Positions 1 through 9,186 are shown, numbered from the stretch's first letter. The stretch is DNA of 64,000 nt from Pseudomonas sp. Irchel 3H7 (GCF_900187605.1 NZ_FYEA01000001.1:682001-746000); one strand, 5' to 3'. Program-made: numbers and translations. The notes: generated from the letters alone by a model not told the origin.

Positions 1-1189
1 CATTTGCTACTACTGCGCGTGCAACAAGGTCATCACCAAGGATCGCGGCCGCGCGCTGCCCTACCTGCAGCGGCTGGAGCAGGAAATCCAGTTGATCGCC
101 TGCCATCTCGACCCGGCCCAGAAAGTCGAGCAATTGCACTTTGGCGGCGGCACCCCGACCTTCCTCAGCCATGACGAACTGCGCCAGTTGATGGCGCACC
201 TGCGCAAGCACTTCAATCTGCTGGACGACGACTCCGGCGACTACGGTATCGAGATCGATCCGCGCGAAGCCGACTGGTCGACCATGGGCCTGCTGCGCGA
301 ACTCGGCTTCAACCGAGTCAGCATCGGCCTGCAAGACCTCGATCCGGCGGTGCAGCGCGCGGTCAATCGCCTGCAAAGTCTGGAAGAAACCCGCGCAGTG
401 ATCGATGCGGCGCGCACCCTGCAATTTCGCTCGATCAATATCGACTTGATTTACGGCTTGCCCAAGCAGACCCCGGAAAACTTCGCCCGCACCGTTGAAG
501 AGGTCATCAGCCTGCAACCGGACCGACTCTCGGTGTTCAACTATGCACACCTGCCGGAGCGCTTCATGCCGCAGCGGCGGATCAATGGCAATGAGTTGCC
601 GGCGCCGGCGCAGAAGCTGGAAATGCTCGAGCGCACCATCGAACAACTGACCGCCGCCGGCTATCGCTACATCGGCATGGATCACTTCGCGCTGCCTGAC
701 GATGAACTGGCGATTGCTCAGGAAGAGCAGACTCTGCAACGCAACTTCCAGGGATACACCACCCACGGTCATTGCGATTTGATTGGTCTGGGGGTGTCGG
801 CCATCAGCCAGATCGGCGACCTGTACTGCCAGAACAGCAGCGACCTCAACGAGTACCAGAACACCCTCGCCGCTGCGCAACTGGCAACCAGCAGGGGCTT
901 GGTTTGCAACGCCGATGATCGTCTGCGGCGTGCGGTGATCCAGCAACTGATCTGCAATTTCAGTCTGGAATTCGCCGAGATCGAGCAGCAGTTCAACATC
1001 GATTTTCAGGGTTACTTCGGTGCACTGTGGCCGCAGCTGCAAGGCATGGCCAGCGATGGCCTGATTGAGCTGGATCGCGAGCGGATCGCCGTGTTGCCGG
1101 CGGGGCGCCTGCTGGTGCGCTCAGTGTGCATGGTGTTCGATGCGTATCTGGAACAGCAAAACCGCCAGCGGTTTTCGCGGGTGATCTAG
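1..1189 (+). CDS. hemN: Oxygen-independent coproporphyrinogen III oxidase, 5' truncated
   Basis: Cytoplasmic radical-SAM enzyme that decarboxylates coproporphyrinogen III in anaerobic haem synthesis. The frame is open from base 2, so the N-terminus lies outside the window. About 395 residues remain of a protein usually near 460. The first visible residues include CYYCAC: the second and third cysteines of the CxxxCxxC cluster plus the extra cysteine typical of HemN, with the first cysteine just off the edge. GGGTPTF, the SAM-binding glycine motif, follows. The C-terminal HemN domain runs intact to the TAG at 1187. A TTG at 92 is not a credible start because it would remove the cluster. The nearby anr gene fits, since Anr/FNR proteins activate hemN in pseudomonads. 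Confidence 0.95.
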   Translation, partial: ICYYCACNKVITKDRGRALPYLQRLEQEIQLIACHLDPAQKVEQLHFGGGTPTFLSHDELRQLMAHLRKHFNLLDDDSGDYGIEIDPREADWSTMGLLRELGFNRVSIGLQDLDPAVQRAVNRLQSLEETRAVIDAARTLQFRSINIDLIYGLPKQTPENFARTVEEVISLQPDRLSVFNYAHLPERFMPQRRINGNELPAPAQKLEMLERTIEQLTAAGYRYIGMDHFALPDDELAIAQEEQTLQRNFQGYTTHGHCDLIGLGVSAISQIGDLYCQNSSDLNEYQNTLAAAQLATSRGLVCNADDRLRRAVIQQLICNFSLEFAEIEQQFNIDFQGYFGALWPQLQGMASDGLIELDRERIAVLPAGRLLVRSVCMVFDAYLEQQNRQRFSRVI

Positions 1190-1668
1190 TTTTTCGTCAG
1201 CAACGAACCGACTTTCATATTCTGATCCGCCGTCAGGCCCGACTGCCCCACCACTTTGGACAAGGCCAGGTTGGCGGTGATCAGACCCGTATTCAACGCG
1301 GCGATGGCGCCGCGCAGAGCGGCCACCTTGATGATCTTTTCTTCGTTGGAAAGGCGCTTGTCGGCCATGACCGCTTCGATGAGCGCCTTTTTCTCGGCAA
1401 TCTGCTTTTGCAATTTGCGGATCATTTTCAGCAATTGCTGGATGTTCTCCGGCAAGCCGCTGTCTTCGATGTCGCTGTTTTCGCCACCAGTACTGGCAGC
1501 CTTTTCAATCGATGCACCGGACAGCGACACTTTGACGCCCTCGACCAAGGTCGGGGTTGCCTCTCCGGACGAACCCGGGTCGCGTGCATTGCCTGACGCC
1601 GCTTTAAACGTTTCCGGCACTGCCGCAACGTCGCTGTTACCGGGGCCCAGCGTGCCAATGACGGCCAT
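1186..1668 (-). CDS. Hypothetical protein with a C-terminal coiled coil
   Basis: I do not recognise a named family. The product has 160 residues. The first 75 or so are rich in Gly, Ser, Ala and Thr and look disordered. Residues from about 75 to 140 form a charged, heptad-like helix (QLLKMIRKLQKQIAEKK), predicted to be a coiled coil. There is no signal peptide and no membrane segment. The ATG at 1668 is chosen because an AAGGAAC ribosome site lies about 7 bases upstream; an upstream in-frame ATG at 1689 lacks one. It is convergent with hemN, and the two stop codons overlap in one CTAG. Its position between hemN and anr matches a small hypothetical at this place in other pseudomonads, but its function is unknown. 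Confidence 0.7.
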   Translation of the reverse strand: MAVIGTLGPGNSDVAAVPETFKAASGNARDPGSSGEATPTLVEGVKVSLSGASIEKAASTGGENSDIEDSGLPENIQQLLKMIRKLQKQIAEKKALIEAVMADKRLSNEEKIIKVAALRGAIAALNTGLITANLALSKVVGQSGLTADQNMKVGSLLTKN

Positions 1669-1822
1669 CGATTCGTTCCTTGTATGCACTTTGATACCTG
1701 TTTATCGGCTGCTGGCCCTGTGGCTTTACGCCTGTAGGGCAAAGTCGCCCCAGACTGGCCTGAATGTCCTCCCGTGAGTTACCCTTACGGCTTATGTGTG
1801 TTTTCCCACAAGGATTTAAGAA

Positions 1823-2557
1823 ATGTCCGAGCCAGTTAAACTGCGCGCTCACAACCAGGCCCATTGCAAGGATTGCAGCCTGGCCCCTCTCTGCCTGCCA
1901 CTTTCTCTGAATCTGGAAGACATGGATGCGCTGGACGAAATCGTTAAACGCGGCCGCCCGCTGAAAAAGGGCGAGTTCCTGTTCCGCCAGGGCGACACGT
2001 TCGATTCCGTTTATGCAGTACGCTCCGGCGCCCTGAAGACCTTCAGCCTGAGCGACAGCGGCGAAGAACAGCTCACCGGTTTCCACCTGCCGAGCGAACT
2101 GGTCGGCCTGTCCGGCATGGACACCGAGAAGCATCCGGTCTCCGCCCAAGCGCTGGAAACCACCTCGGTCTGCGAAATCCCGTTTGAACGCCTTGACGAG
2201 TTGGCCCTGCAACTGCCGCAGCTGCGCCGCCAGTTGATGCGCGTGATGAGCCGGGAAATCCGCGATGACCAGCAAATGATGTTGCTGCTGTCGAAGAAAA
2301 CCGCCGACGAGCGCATCGCCACGTTCCTGGTCAACCTGTCGGCTCGCTTCCGCGCTCGCGGTTTTTCCGCCAACCAGTTCCGCCTGAGCATGTCGCGCAA
2401 TGAAATCGGTAACTACCTCGGTCTGGCGGTAGAAACCGTGTCCCGCGTCTTCACCCGTTTCCAGCAGAACGAACTGATCGCCGCCGAGGGCAAGGAGATT
2501 CATATCCTCGACCCGATCCAGCTCTGCGCGCTGGCCGGTGGCTCGATCGAAGGCTGA
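1823..2557 (+). CDS. anr: Anr, FNR-type oxygen-sensing transcription regulator
   Basis: Global activator of anaerobic and microaerobic genes in Pseudomonas (denitrification, arginine fermentation, high-affinity oxidases, haem synthesis). The 244-residue protein has the cysteines that bind the oxygen-labile [4Fe-4S] cluster: C15, C18 and C24 near the N-terminus, and C117. A CRP-type cyclic-nucleotide fold spans about residues 35-150. A winged helix-turn-helix with the FNR recognition pattern E-TVSR lies near residues 200-220. An AAGGA ribosome site sits about 9 bases before the ATG. No clear TTGAT-N4-ATCAA box was seen in its own upstream region. It is followed by apt across a gap containing a GC-rich hairpin. 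Confidence 0.97.
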   Translation: MSEPVKLRAHNQAHCKDCSLAPLCLPLSLNLEDMDALDEIVKRGRPLKKGEFLFRQGDTFDSVYAVRSGALKTFSLSDSGEEQLTGFHLPSELVGLSGMDTEKHPVSAQALETTSVCEIPFERLDELALQLPQLRRQLMRVMSREIRDDQQMMLLLSKKTADERIATFLVNLSARFRARGFSANQFRLSMSRNEIGNYLGLAVETVSRVFTRFQQNELIAAEGKEIHILDPIQLCALAGGSIEG

Positions 2558-2564
2558 TCTCGAT

Positions 2565-2594
2565 CCGCGGTTGAGCGAAGCGTTTCAGCCGCGG
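2565..2594 (+). other. GC-rich hairpin between anr and apt
   Basis: A 10-bp stem (CCGCGGTTGA with TCAGCCGCGG, one G-U pair) encloses a 10-base loop. No T-run follows, so this is not a classical intrinsic terminator. It may slow transcription or protect the anr message 3' end. Confidence 0.5.
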
Positions 2595-2635
2595 GTATAC
2601 TGCGCCGTTTGCAGCCCTGCCAGGACACCTCGACG

Positions 2636-3184
2636 ATGGTCTTCGACTCCTTCGACATCAAATCGCTTATCCGCCCTGTGATCGACTTCCCGAAACCGGG
2701 CGTGATCTTTCGCGACATCACCCCGCTGTTCCAGTCGCCAACGGCCCTGCGCCTGGTGATGGACAGCTTCGCCCACCGCTACGTCGAAGCCGACTTCACC
2801 CACATCGGTGCGATGGATGCCCGCGGTTTTCTGATCGGTTCGGTATTGGCCTATCAGTTGAACAAGCCGCTGGTGCTGTTCCGCAAGCAAGGTAAATTGC
2901 CAGCTGATGTGTTGGCGGAAGGTTACGCAACCGAATACGGCGAAGCGTTCCTCGAAGTGCACGCCGACAGCCTGTGTGAAGGCGATTCGGTGGTGATGTT
3001 CGATGATTTGATTGCCACTGGCGGCACGCTGATTGCGGCGGCCAACCTGATTCGCCGCATGGGCGCGCGGGTGCATGAAGCGGCGGCGATTATTGATTTG
3101 CCGGAGTTGCAAGGTTCGCAGCGCCTGCAGGACATGGGTATCCCTACCTTCTGCCTGACGCAGTTTGCGTTGACCGATAAATAA
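2636..3184 (+). CDS. apt: Adenine phosphoribosyltransferase
   Basis: Cytoplasmic purine-salvage enzyme that joins adenine to PRPP to give AMP. The 182 residues match the family length. The start of the fold ([15 protein letters not shown]) and the PRPP-binding loop ([12 protein letters not shown], near residue 125) are both present. ATG 2636 is taken as the start because an AGGAC site lies about 9 bases upstream and because it gives the normal N-terminus; an in-frame TTG at 2609 would add nine residues without a ribosome site. It lies codirectionally after anr but is separated by a hairpin, so it may have its own promoter. Confidence 0.95.
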   Translation: MVFDSFDIKSLIRPVIDFPKPGVIFRDITPLFQSPTALRLVMDSFAHRYVEADFTHIGAMDARGFLIGSVLAYQLNKPLVLFRKQGKLPADVLAEGYATEYGEAFLEVHADSLCEGDSVVMFDDLIATGGTLIAAANLIRRMGARVHEAAAIIDLPELQGSQRLQDMGIPTFCLTQFALTDK

Positions 3185-3191
3185 TCAAGAT

Positions 3192-3271
3192 CAAAAGATC
3201 GCAGCCTTCGGCAGCTCCTACATTGGAATGTGCGTTTCCCTGTAGGAGCTGCCGAAGGCTGCGATCTTTTG
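3192..3271. repeat. Inverted REP pair, family A
   Basis: Two arms of a conserved palindromic repeat (core AGATCGCAGCCTTCGGCAGC and its reverse complement) flank a short spacer. It lies between the convergent ends of apt and the acyl-CoA dehydrogenase gene, where it could fold into a long hairpin and act as a transcript end. Confidence 0.85.
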
Positions 3272-3274
3272 CCT

Positions 3275-4423
3275 TTAAAGCCCCATCTGCTTGCTGATGA
3301 TCTCGTTCATCACCTCTCGCGTGCCGCCGCCAATCGACAGAATGCGGTTATCCCGATACAACCGCTCCACCAGACTCTCGCGCATATAGCCCAGCCCACC
3401 GAGAATCTGCACCGCCTCCGTGGTAATCCGGTCCGAGGTGTCCGTGGCAAAGTTCTTCGCCATGGAAATTTCCTTGATCACGCTCTGCCCCGCCGCCATC
3501 TTCGCCGCTTGCCGGTAAGTGAACTCCCGCGACACCTCCAGCGCCGTGGCCATCTCCGCCAAGCGATGTTTGATCACCTGAAACTTGCCGATCGGCTTGC
3601 CAAACGCTTCGCGCTCGCGTGCCCATTGCAGGCTCTCTTCCAACGCTAACTGTGAAGTCATGTTGGCCATCAGCGCCAACGCCAGCCGTTCGCTCTGAAA
3701 GTTGCCCATGATGCAGGCGAAGCCCATGTTCTCGGCGCCGATCAGATTGCCCACAGGTACATGGCAGTCGTCGAAGAACAATTCGGCAGTGTCCGACGCC
3801 CACCAGCCCATTTTTTTCAACTGACGGCCGACGGTGAAGCCCGGCGTGCCCTTTTCGATCAACAACAGACTGATACCGCCAAACCCCGGCGCACCGGTAC
3901 GCACCGCGACGGTGTAGAAATCAGCGCGTACGCCACTGGTGATAAAGGTTTTACTGCCGCTGACGCGATAGACATCGCCGTCGCGCACGGCGCGGGTTTG
4001 CAGGTTGGCGACGTCGGAGCCGCCGCCGGGTTCGGTGACCGCCAGGGCGCTGATCCTTTCGCCGCTGAGCACTTGCGGCACAACGCGCTCACGCACTTCG
4101 GGGCGCGCCCATTTGACGATCGGTGGCAGACCGATATCCAGCGATCCCAGCCCCGCTACCAGGCCGCCAGAGCCACAGCGCATCAATTCCTCACTGGCGG
4201 CAACCTTGGCGAACAGATCGCCTTCATGACTGCCTCCGAGAGCTTCGGGATAGCCGATGCCGAGAATGCCCGCCGCACCAGCCTTCAAGTACAGCTCGCG
4301 GGGGAAACTTTCGGCTTCTTCCCATTGATCGATGTCCGGCAGGATCTCGCGTTCGACGAAACGTCTGACGCTGTCGCGAACCAATTGGTGGCTGGGGTCG
4401 AAGTATTCCTGAAAGGCAGGCAT
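3275..4423 (-). CDS. Acyl-CoA dehydrogenase
   Basis: FAD flavoenzyme introducing a trans-2,3 double bond into an acyl-CoA and passing electrons to ETF. The 382 residues cover the full family architecture: N-terminal helical domain (about 1-115), beta domain with the FAD/substrate signature ALAVTEPGGGSDVANL (near 130), and C-terminal helical domain with REAFGKPIGKFQ and a final GGTREVMNEII. Where short- and medium-chain enzymes have YEGT with the catalytic glutamate, this protein has GGGT. The base is therefore probably the glutamate of QSERLALA in helix G, as in isovaleryl- and long-chain enzymes. That is inference, as is the unknown substrate. It reads alone, bounded by REP pairs on both sides. 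Confidence 0.88.
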   Translation of the reverse strand: MPAFQEYFDPSHQLVRDSVRRFVEREILPDIDQWEEAESFPRELYLKAGAAGILGIGYPEALGGSHEGDLFAKVAASEELMRCGSGGLVAGLGSLDIGLPPIVKWARPEVRERVVPQVLSGERISALAVTEPGGGSDVANLQTRAVRDGDVYRVSGSKTFITSGVRADFYTVAVRTGAPGFGGISLLLIEKGTPGFTVGRQLKKMGWWASDTAELFFDDCHVPVGNLIGAENMGFACIMGNFQSERLALALMANMTSQLALEESLQWAREREAFGKPIGKFQVIKHRLAEMATALEVSREFTYRQAAKMAAGQSVIKEISMAKNFATDTSDRITTEAVQILGGLGYMRESLVERLYRDNRILSIGGGTREVMNEIISKQMGL

Positions 4424-4492
4424 GGGCGAGCTCCACGGAAGGGTCCGCCGAACTTAACCGAGCGCTTGCTTGGTTTACAAGGTACAGAAGAT

Positions 4493-4570
4493 CAAAAGAT
4501 CGCAGCCGTCGGCAGCTCCTACAGGGAAACGCGTTCCAAGGTAGGAGCTGCCAAAGGCTGCGATCTTTTG
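4493..4570. repeat. Inverted REP pair, family A
   Basis: Two arms of the same repeat as at 3192-3271 in the same outward order, with small changes in each arm. It fills the gap between recR and the acyl-CoA dehydrogenase gene, both on the minus strand. Confidence 0.85.
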
Positions 4571-4577
4571 ATTTTTA

Positions 4578-5180
4578 TTAGAGGGAAATCGGTTTCCGCC
4601 CGGCAAACGAATGCGCCAGCGTGCCGCCATCGACCAGTTCCAGCTCCCCGCCCAACGGCACGCCGTGAGCGATCCGCGAAGCGATCAGGCCTTTGTTGCT
4701 CAGCAGCTGGGCGATGTAATGCGCCGTCGCCTCACCTTCCACGGTCGGGTTAGTTGCGAGGATGACTTCGGTAAACGTTCCCGCCTCTTCGATTCGCGTC
4801 ATCAACTGCGGAATGCCGATCGCCTCAGGTCCCAGGCCATCAAGCGGCGACAAATGCCCCTTGAGCACAAAGTAGCGGCCACGGAAGCCGGTCTGCTCGA
4901 CCGCATACACGTCCATCGGCCCTTCCACCACACACAACAGCGTGTCGTCACGGCGGGTGTCGGCACATTGCGGGCACAGATCGTCTTCGGTCAGCGTGCG
5001 GCACTGGCGGCAGTGGCCGACCCCTTCCATGGCCTGGCTGAGGGCCTGGGCCAGACGCAAGCCGCCGCTGCGGTCACGCTCGAGCATCTGCAACGCCATG
5101 CGCTGGGCGGTTTTCTGACCCACGCCCGGCAAAGTGCGCAAGGCGTCGATCAGTTGGCGAATCAAAGGGCTGAAGCTCAT
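4578..5180 (-). CDS. recR: Recombination mediator RecR
   Basis: Part of RecFOR, which loads RecA onto SSB-coated gapped DNA. The 200-residue product matches the family. It contains a helix-hairpin-helix region ([13 protein letters not shown]), a four-cysteine zinc finger (CRQC and CPQC near residues 57-72), and a Toprim domain beginning [17 protein letters not shown] 5180 is chosen over an in-frame TTG at 5198 because it gives the usual N-terminus [10 protein letters not shown]. In many bacteria the order is dnaX-ybaB-recR; here an MDR oxidoreductase gene sits between ybaB and recR, all on the minus strand. Confidence 0.96.
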   Translation of the reverse strand: MSFSPLIRQLIDALRTLPGVGQKTAQRMALQMLERDRSGGLRLAQALSQAMEGVGHCRQCRTLTEDDLCPQCADTRRDDTLLCVVEGPMDVYAVEQTGFRGRYFVLKGHLSPLDGLGPEAIGIPQLMTRIEEAGTFTEVILATNPTVEGEATAHYIAQLLSNKGLIASRIAHGVPLGGELELVDGGTLAHSFAGRKPISL

Positions 5181-5246
5181 GGGTAAAAAGTCCGACAAAA
5201 CAACGAGACGCGGTTTATACCCGCGCCTCCGGCCAGCGTCAAATAC

Positions 5247-6281
5247 TCAGTCCTGGGCAACCTTCACCACCAGTTTGCCGAAGTTGCGCCCCTCCAGCAG
5301 GCCGATAAACGCCTCGGGTGCCTGCTCCAGACCTTCCACCACGTCTTCGCGGAATTTCACCTTGCCGTCGCGCACCCACGGCACCATATGGCTGATGAAT
5401 TCCGGCTGACGATCACCGTAGTCGTCGAACACGATAAAGCCCTGAATGCGCACGCGCTTGGTCAGCAGCGTGCGTTGCAGCATCGGCAGACGATCCGGGC
5501 CTTGCGGCGCTTCGGAAGCGTTGTAACCGGCGATCAGGCCGCACAGCGGAATGCGCGCCTTGGGGTTGAGCAACGGCACCACGGCATCGAACACATGACC
5601 GCCGACGTTCTCGTAATAGATGTCGATGCCATCAGGACAGGCCTTGGCCAATTGCTCGGCAAAGTCGGTAGCCTTGTGATCGATGCAGGCATCGAAACCC
5701 AGCTCCTCGACCACGTATTTGCACTTCTCGGCTCCGCCGGCCACACCGACCGTGCGCAGGCCTTTGATCTTCGCCACTTGTCCGACCACCGAGCCGACCG
5801 CGCCGGATGCCGCAGCGACGACTAGCGTTTCGCCCTCTTTGGGTTGACCGATGTCCATCAAGCCCATGTACGCGGTCATCCCCGGCATACCCAGCACACC
5901 CAGCGCCATCGACGGGCTCGGCAGCCCGGCCGGGATCGGAATGATGTTACGGCCGTCGCTGATGCTGTGGCTCTGCCAACCGGTGGCGCCAACCACCAGA
6001 TCGCCTTTATGGAATTTCGGATGACGCGAATCCTCGACACGGCTGACCGCGCCGCCGGTCATCACTTCGCCGATTTGTACCGGGGCAGCGTAGGACGGCG
6101 CGTCACTCATGCGTCCGCGCATGTAGGGGTCGAGGGACAGATAGAGGGTTTTCAGCAGCACCTCACCGTCCGCAAGATCGGGCAGCGCTTCGCGTTCGAG
6201 ACGGAAGTTTTCCGGGGTCGGCGCACCGACCGGGCGTGAGGCGAGGACGAAGCGTTGGTTGAGAGTAAGAGGGTCGGACAT
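5247..6281 (-). CDS. NADP-dependent zinc-free MDR oxidoreductase (CurA/YncB-like)
   Basis: Medium-chain dehydrogenase/reductase of the leukotriene B4 12-hydroxydehydrogenase/curcumin reductase type. Such enzymes reduce activated double bonds of enones with NADPH in the cytoplasm. The 344 residues include the N-terminal GroES-like part with SLDPYMRGRM, the Rossmann motif AAASGAVGSVVGQ (near 155), and the family motif YYENVGGHVFDAV. Zinc-ligand cysteines are absent, as expected for the group. The natural substrate cannot be read from sequence. It lies between ybaB and recR on the same strand with a 276-bp repeat-bearing gap before it, so it probably has its own promoter. Confidence 0.9.
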   Translation of the reverse strand: MSDPLTLNQRFVLASRPVGAPTPENFRLEREALPDLADGEVLLKTLYLSLDPYMRGRMSDAPSYAAPVQIGEVMTGGAVSRVEDSRHPKFHKGDLVVGATGWQSHSISDGRNIIPIPAGLPSPSMALGVLGMPGMTAYMGLMDIGQPKEGETLVVAAASGAVGSVVGQVAKIKGLRTVGVAGGAEKCKYVVEELGFDACIDHKATDFAEQLAKACPDGIDIYYENVGGHVFDAVVPLLNPKARIPLCGLIAGYNASEAPQGPDRLPMLQRTLLTKRVRIQGFIVFDDYGDRQPEFISHMVPWVRDGKVKFREDVVEGLEQAPEAFIGLLEGRNFGKLVVKVAQD

Positions 6282-6375
6282 GTCAGCGTCTCCTGTGAAT
6301 GGTGAATTCAGCGGGTATAGGGAGCAGACCGTTGAGGCTTTTGCGCGTTCGATGTTTATTCAGATGGCCGGGATT

Positions 6376-6488
6376 GATCGTTCCCATGCTCCGCGTGGGA
6401 ATGCCTCAACGGACGCTCCGCGTTCGGCTCTGTACTTGGGACGCGGAGCGTCCCGGGCTGCATTCCCACGCAGAGCGTGGGAACGATC
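6376..6488. repeat. Inverted repeat element, family D
   Basis: A roughly 113-bp element starting GATCGTTCCCATGCTCCGCG and ending with the complementary arm of the same motif (CGTGGGAACGATC). An inner pair, GACGCTCCGCG and CGCGGAGCGTC, gives a long nested hairpin. A second copy lies at 11591-11695. Confidence 0.8.
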
Positions 6489-6498
6489 AGTCAGAAAC

Positions 6499-6528
6499 AA
6501 AAATGCCAGGCGCAAGGCCTGGCATTTT
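6499..6528 (-). terminator. Intrinsic terminator after ybaB
   Basis: A 9-bp perfect stem (ATGCCAGGC with GCCTGGCAT) has a short loop and is flanked by A and T tracts. On the minus strand it follows the ybaB stop by about 30 bases and would end the dnaX-ybaB transcript. The A-tract makes it usable in both directions. Confidence 0.85.
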
Positions 6529-6557
6529 GTGTAGCTCATCTGCCGCCGATTGGCGAA

Positions 6558-6896
6558 TCAGAATGGCAGTTTCATACCGGCTGGCAGGTTCATGCCGGCG
6601 GTCATGTTGCCCATTTTATCCTGGCTGTTTTTTTCGATCTTGCGCACAGCGTCGTTGACGGCGGAGGCAATGACCGCTTCCAGCATTTCTTTGTCATCTT
6701 CGCTCATGCCTTCGACCAGGCTTGGGTCGATGCTCACGCTTTTGACGTCGTGACGACCGGTCATCACCACGGTGACCATATCGCCGCCGGCCGTACCGGT
6801 GACTTCGGCGTTGGCCAGTTCTTCCTGCATCTTGGCCATTTTTTCCTGCATCTGCTGCGCCTGCTTCATCAGGCCGGCCATGCCACCTTTCATCAT
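6558..6896 (-). CDS. ybaB: Nucleoid-associated protein YbaB/EbfC
   Basis: Small DNA-binding dimer found with dnaX and recR in most bacteria. The 112-residue product has the family pattern: a long N-terminal helix ([22 protein letters not shown]), then a beta region with [18 protein letters not shown], then a helix ending in the methionine- and proline-rich tail [15 protein letters not shown] 6896 is preferred over the GTG at 6905 because a GAGG ribosome site lies exactly 8 bases upstream of it. It is 66 bases downstream of dnaX and probably cotranscribed with it. Confidence 0.95.
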   Translation of the reverse strand: MMKGGMAGLMKQAQQMQEKMAKMQEELANAEVTGTAGGDMVTVVMTGRHDVKSVSIDPSLVEGMSEDDKEMLEAVIASAVNDAVRKIEKNSQDKMGNMTAGMNLPAGMKLPF

Positions 6897-6962
6897 GGGA
6901 ATCACCTCAAAGTACTTGGATCAAAACAGCGCCCGGCCAGCGCGGCCGAGCACCCTCAGTTA

Positions 6963-9041
6963 TTAGCCTTGGGCGACCAAGGCGTCGACAGGTTCAATAG
7001 TATCGTGTCGCACCACCGCGCCGAACTGCTGAACCATCTGCTGGATGAACGGATCGCCGTGAATCGATTCCTCCGCTTCGCGCTGACGGTTGGCACGGCG
7101 ACGGGACGCGGCCTGGGCCGGGGTTTCCTGCTCGGGCTTGATCAGCTCGATGGTCAGGCTCAGCGTGCGACCGTGGAACTGGTTCAACGCATCGTTCAGA
7201 CGCCGCTGCTGCGTGGCGTTGAACAGTGCGCTGTGCGCCGGGTCAAGGTGCATCAGCCAATGATCGCCATCGACCGCGATCAGCGTGCAGTTGGCGGCAA
7301 TGCTGCCGGTCATGCCGGAAATCGGCAGTTTCGGAAACAGCTCCAGCCATTGCAACGCCAGACCGGTGGCCGGCGCGGCAGCAGGCTCTGGCTCGGGTTC
7401 CGGGGCAGGCTCGGCGGCATGCTCACTGGCCAGTTCGTCGAGATAGCTGTACGCCGAATCGATGTCCGGCTCGATGTAATCCTCATCCAGCGGCGGCTCA
7501 TCGTCCATGTCCATGCCCGGGGTAGCGGCATCGACGTCGGCGACTGACGGCTCGGGGATCGGCGCAGCGGCCCACTCAGGCGCCTCCGGGACGACGCTGT
7601 CCGGGGTCGGCAGCGGCATCGGCGGCAACTCGGGCTGCTCGGCGGCGGTTTCCAGCACCGGTTCGACGGCGGGTTGCTGCGCTGGTTCGGGCTCTGGCTC
7701 GGGTTCAACCGGGTCATTCCACGGCAGGTCGACGACAGCTTCGGCGACGACCGGCGCGGGTTCAGGTTCCGGCTCAGCAACGGCAGCAACCGGCGCAGGC
7801 TCGGGAGCCGGTGCAGGTGCTGCAGCAGGCGCTGGCACAACCGCCGCAGCGACTACCGGCGCAGGTTTAGGCGCGGCAGCCACTGAGTTTGCGGAATCAA
7901 CTGTGGCCTGGCTGATCCCCACTGGCTTTAGCGGTTGCCTCGGGGCGTCCGCGGTGTCGGCGGGCCGGAAGGCGAGCATCCGCAGCAAGACCATTTCGAA
8001 ACCGCCACGAGGATCCGGCGCCAGCGGTAAATCGCGACGACCGATCAGGCCCATCTGGTAATAGAACTGCACATCTTCTGCTGGCAAGGCCTGCGCCAAT
8101 GCCAATACGCGATCGCGGTCACCGTGCCCGTTGTCGACGCCTTCCGGCAGCGCCTGAGCGATGGCCACACGGTGCAGCACGTTGAGAATTTCCGAGAGCA
8201 CGCCGTTCCAGTCCGGGCCTTGCTCGGCCAGATGACGCACGGCTTCAAGCAACGCCTTGGCGTCGCCTTCGATCAACGAATGCAGGACGTCATAGACCTG
8301 ACCGTGATCCAGCGTGCCGAGCATCGCCCGCACGTCGGTAGCGAGAACCTTGCCTTCACCGAAGGCGATGGCCTGATCGGTCAGGCTCATGGCGTCACGC
8401 ATCGAACCGTCAGCGGCGCGACCGAGCAGCCACAATGCATCGTCCTCGAACGGCACGTTTTCGGCAGTGAGAACGTGGGTCAAATGCTCGACCACACGCT
8501 CCGGTGTCATGTTCTTCAGCGAGAACTGCAGGCAGCGCGACAAAATCGTTGCCGGAAGTTTCTGCGGGTCAGTGGTCGCGAGGATGAACTTGACGTACGG
8601 CGGCGGCTCTTCGAGGGTTTTCAGCAGCGCATTGAAGGAATGGCTGGAAAGCATGTGCACTTCGTCGATCAGGTAGACCTTGAAGCGCCCACGGCTCGGC
8701 GCGTACTGCACGTTGTCGAGCAGTTCACGGGTGTCTTCGACCTTGGTGCGGCTCGCGGCGTCGATCTCGATCAGGTCGACGAAACGACCCTCGTCGATTT
8801 CACGGCACACCGAGCACTCGCCGCACGGGCTGGAAGTGATACCTGTCTCACAGTTCAGGCATTTGGCAATGATCCGCGCAATCGTGGTTTTACCCACCCC
8901 GCGCGTACCGGTGAACAGGTACGCGTGGTGCAGCCGCTGGCTGTCCAAGGCATTGATCAGAGCCTTGAGCACATGGGTCTGGCCGACCATTTCGCGGAAC
9001 GAGCGCGGACGCCATTTACGTGCAAGAACCTGATAACTCAT
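6963..9041 (-). CDS. dnaX: DNA polymerase III tau subunit (clamp loader)
   Basis: Replisome clamp-loader ATPase and organiser. The 692 residues show an AAA+ module with Walker A GTRGVGKT (45-52), zinc cysteines C64, C73, C76 and C79, Walker B LIDEVH (near 125-129) and the arginine-finger motif ILSRCLQF. A long linker made mostly of Ala, Pro, Glu and Val (about 390-560) follows, then the C-terminal tau domain that binds polymerase and helicase. ATG 9041 gives the normal N-terminus MSYQVLARKWRP; an in-frame TTG 15 bases upstream is ignored. I see no A-rich slippery heptamer of the E. coli type, so a gamma form by that frameshift is not evident. Divergent from the binding-protein gene at 9187. 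Confidence 0.97.
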   Translation of the reverse strand: MSYQVLARKWRPRSFREMVGQTHVLKALINALDSQRLHHAYLFTGTRGVGKTTIARIIAKCLNCETGITSSPCGECSVCREIDEGRFVDLIEIDAASRTKVEDTRELLDNVQYAPSRGRFKVYLIDEVHMLSSHSFNALLKTLEEPPPYVKFILATTDPQKLPATILSRCLQFSLKNMTPERVVEHLTHVLTAENVPFEDDALWLLGRAADGSMRDAMSLTDQAIAFGEGKVLATDVRAMLGTLDHGQVYDVLHSLIEGDAKALLEAVRHLAEQGPDWNGVLSEILNVLHRVAIAQALPEGVDNGHGDRDRVLALAQALPAEDVQFYYQMGLIGRRDLPLAPDPRGGFEMVLLRMLAFRPADTADAPRQPLKPVGISQATVDSANSVAAAPKPAPVVAAAVVPAPAAAPAPAPEPAPVAAVAEPEPEPAPVVAEAVVDLPWNDPVEPEPEPEPAQQPAVEPVLETAAEQPELPPMPLPTPDSVVPEAPEWAAAPIPEPSVADVDAATPGMDMDDEPPLDEDYIEPDIDSAYSYLDELASEHAAEPAPEPEPEPAAAPATGLALQWLELFPKLPISGMTGSIAANCTLIAVDGDHWLMHLDPAHSALFNATQQRRLNDALNQFHGRTLSLTIELIKPEQETPAQAASRRRANRQREAEESIHGDPFIQQMVQQFGAVVRHDTIEPVDALVAQG

Positions 9042-9186
9042 CGAAAACCGTCGCAACGAAGGAAGCTGAAGCGGCTAATGCTAGCGGAGCAAGGGCAAAA
9101 TTGCATCCGGTGTCCTCGTCTAATGTGGCTAAGCTGCATCAGCAGAGGCTTTTATCGGCTCGGGATCGGGAATTACCGGAGCGTTT

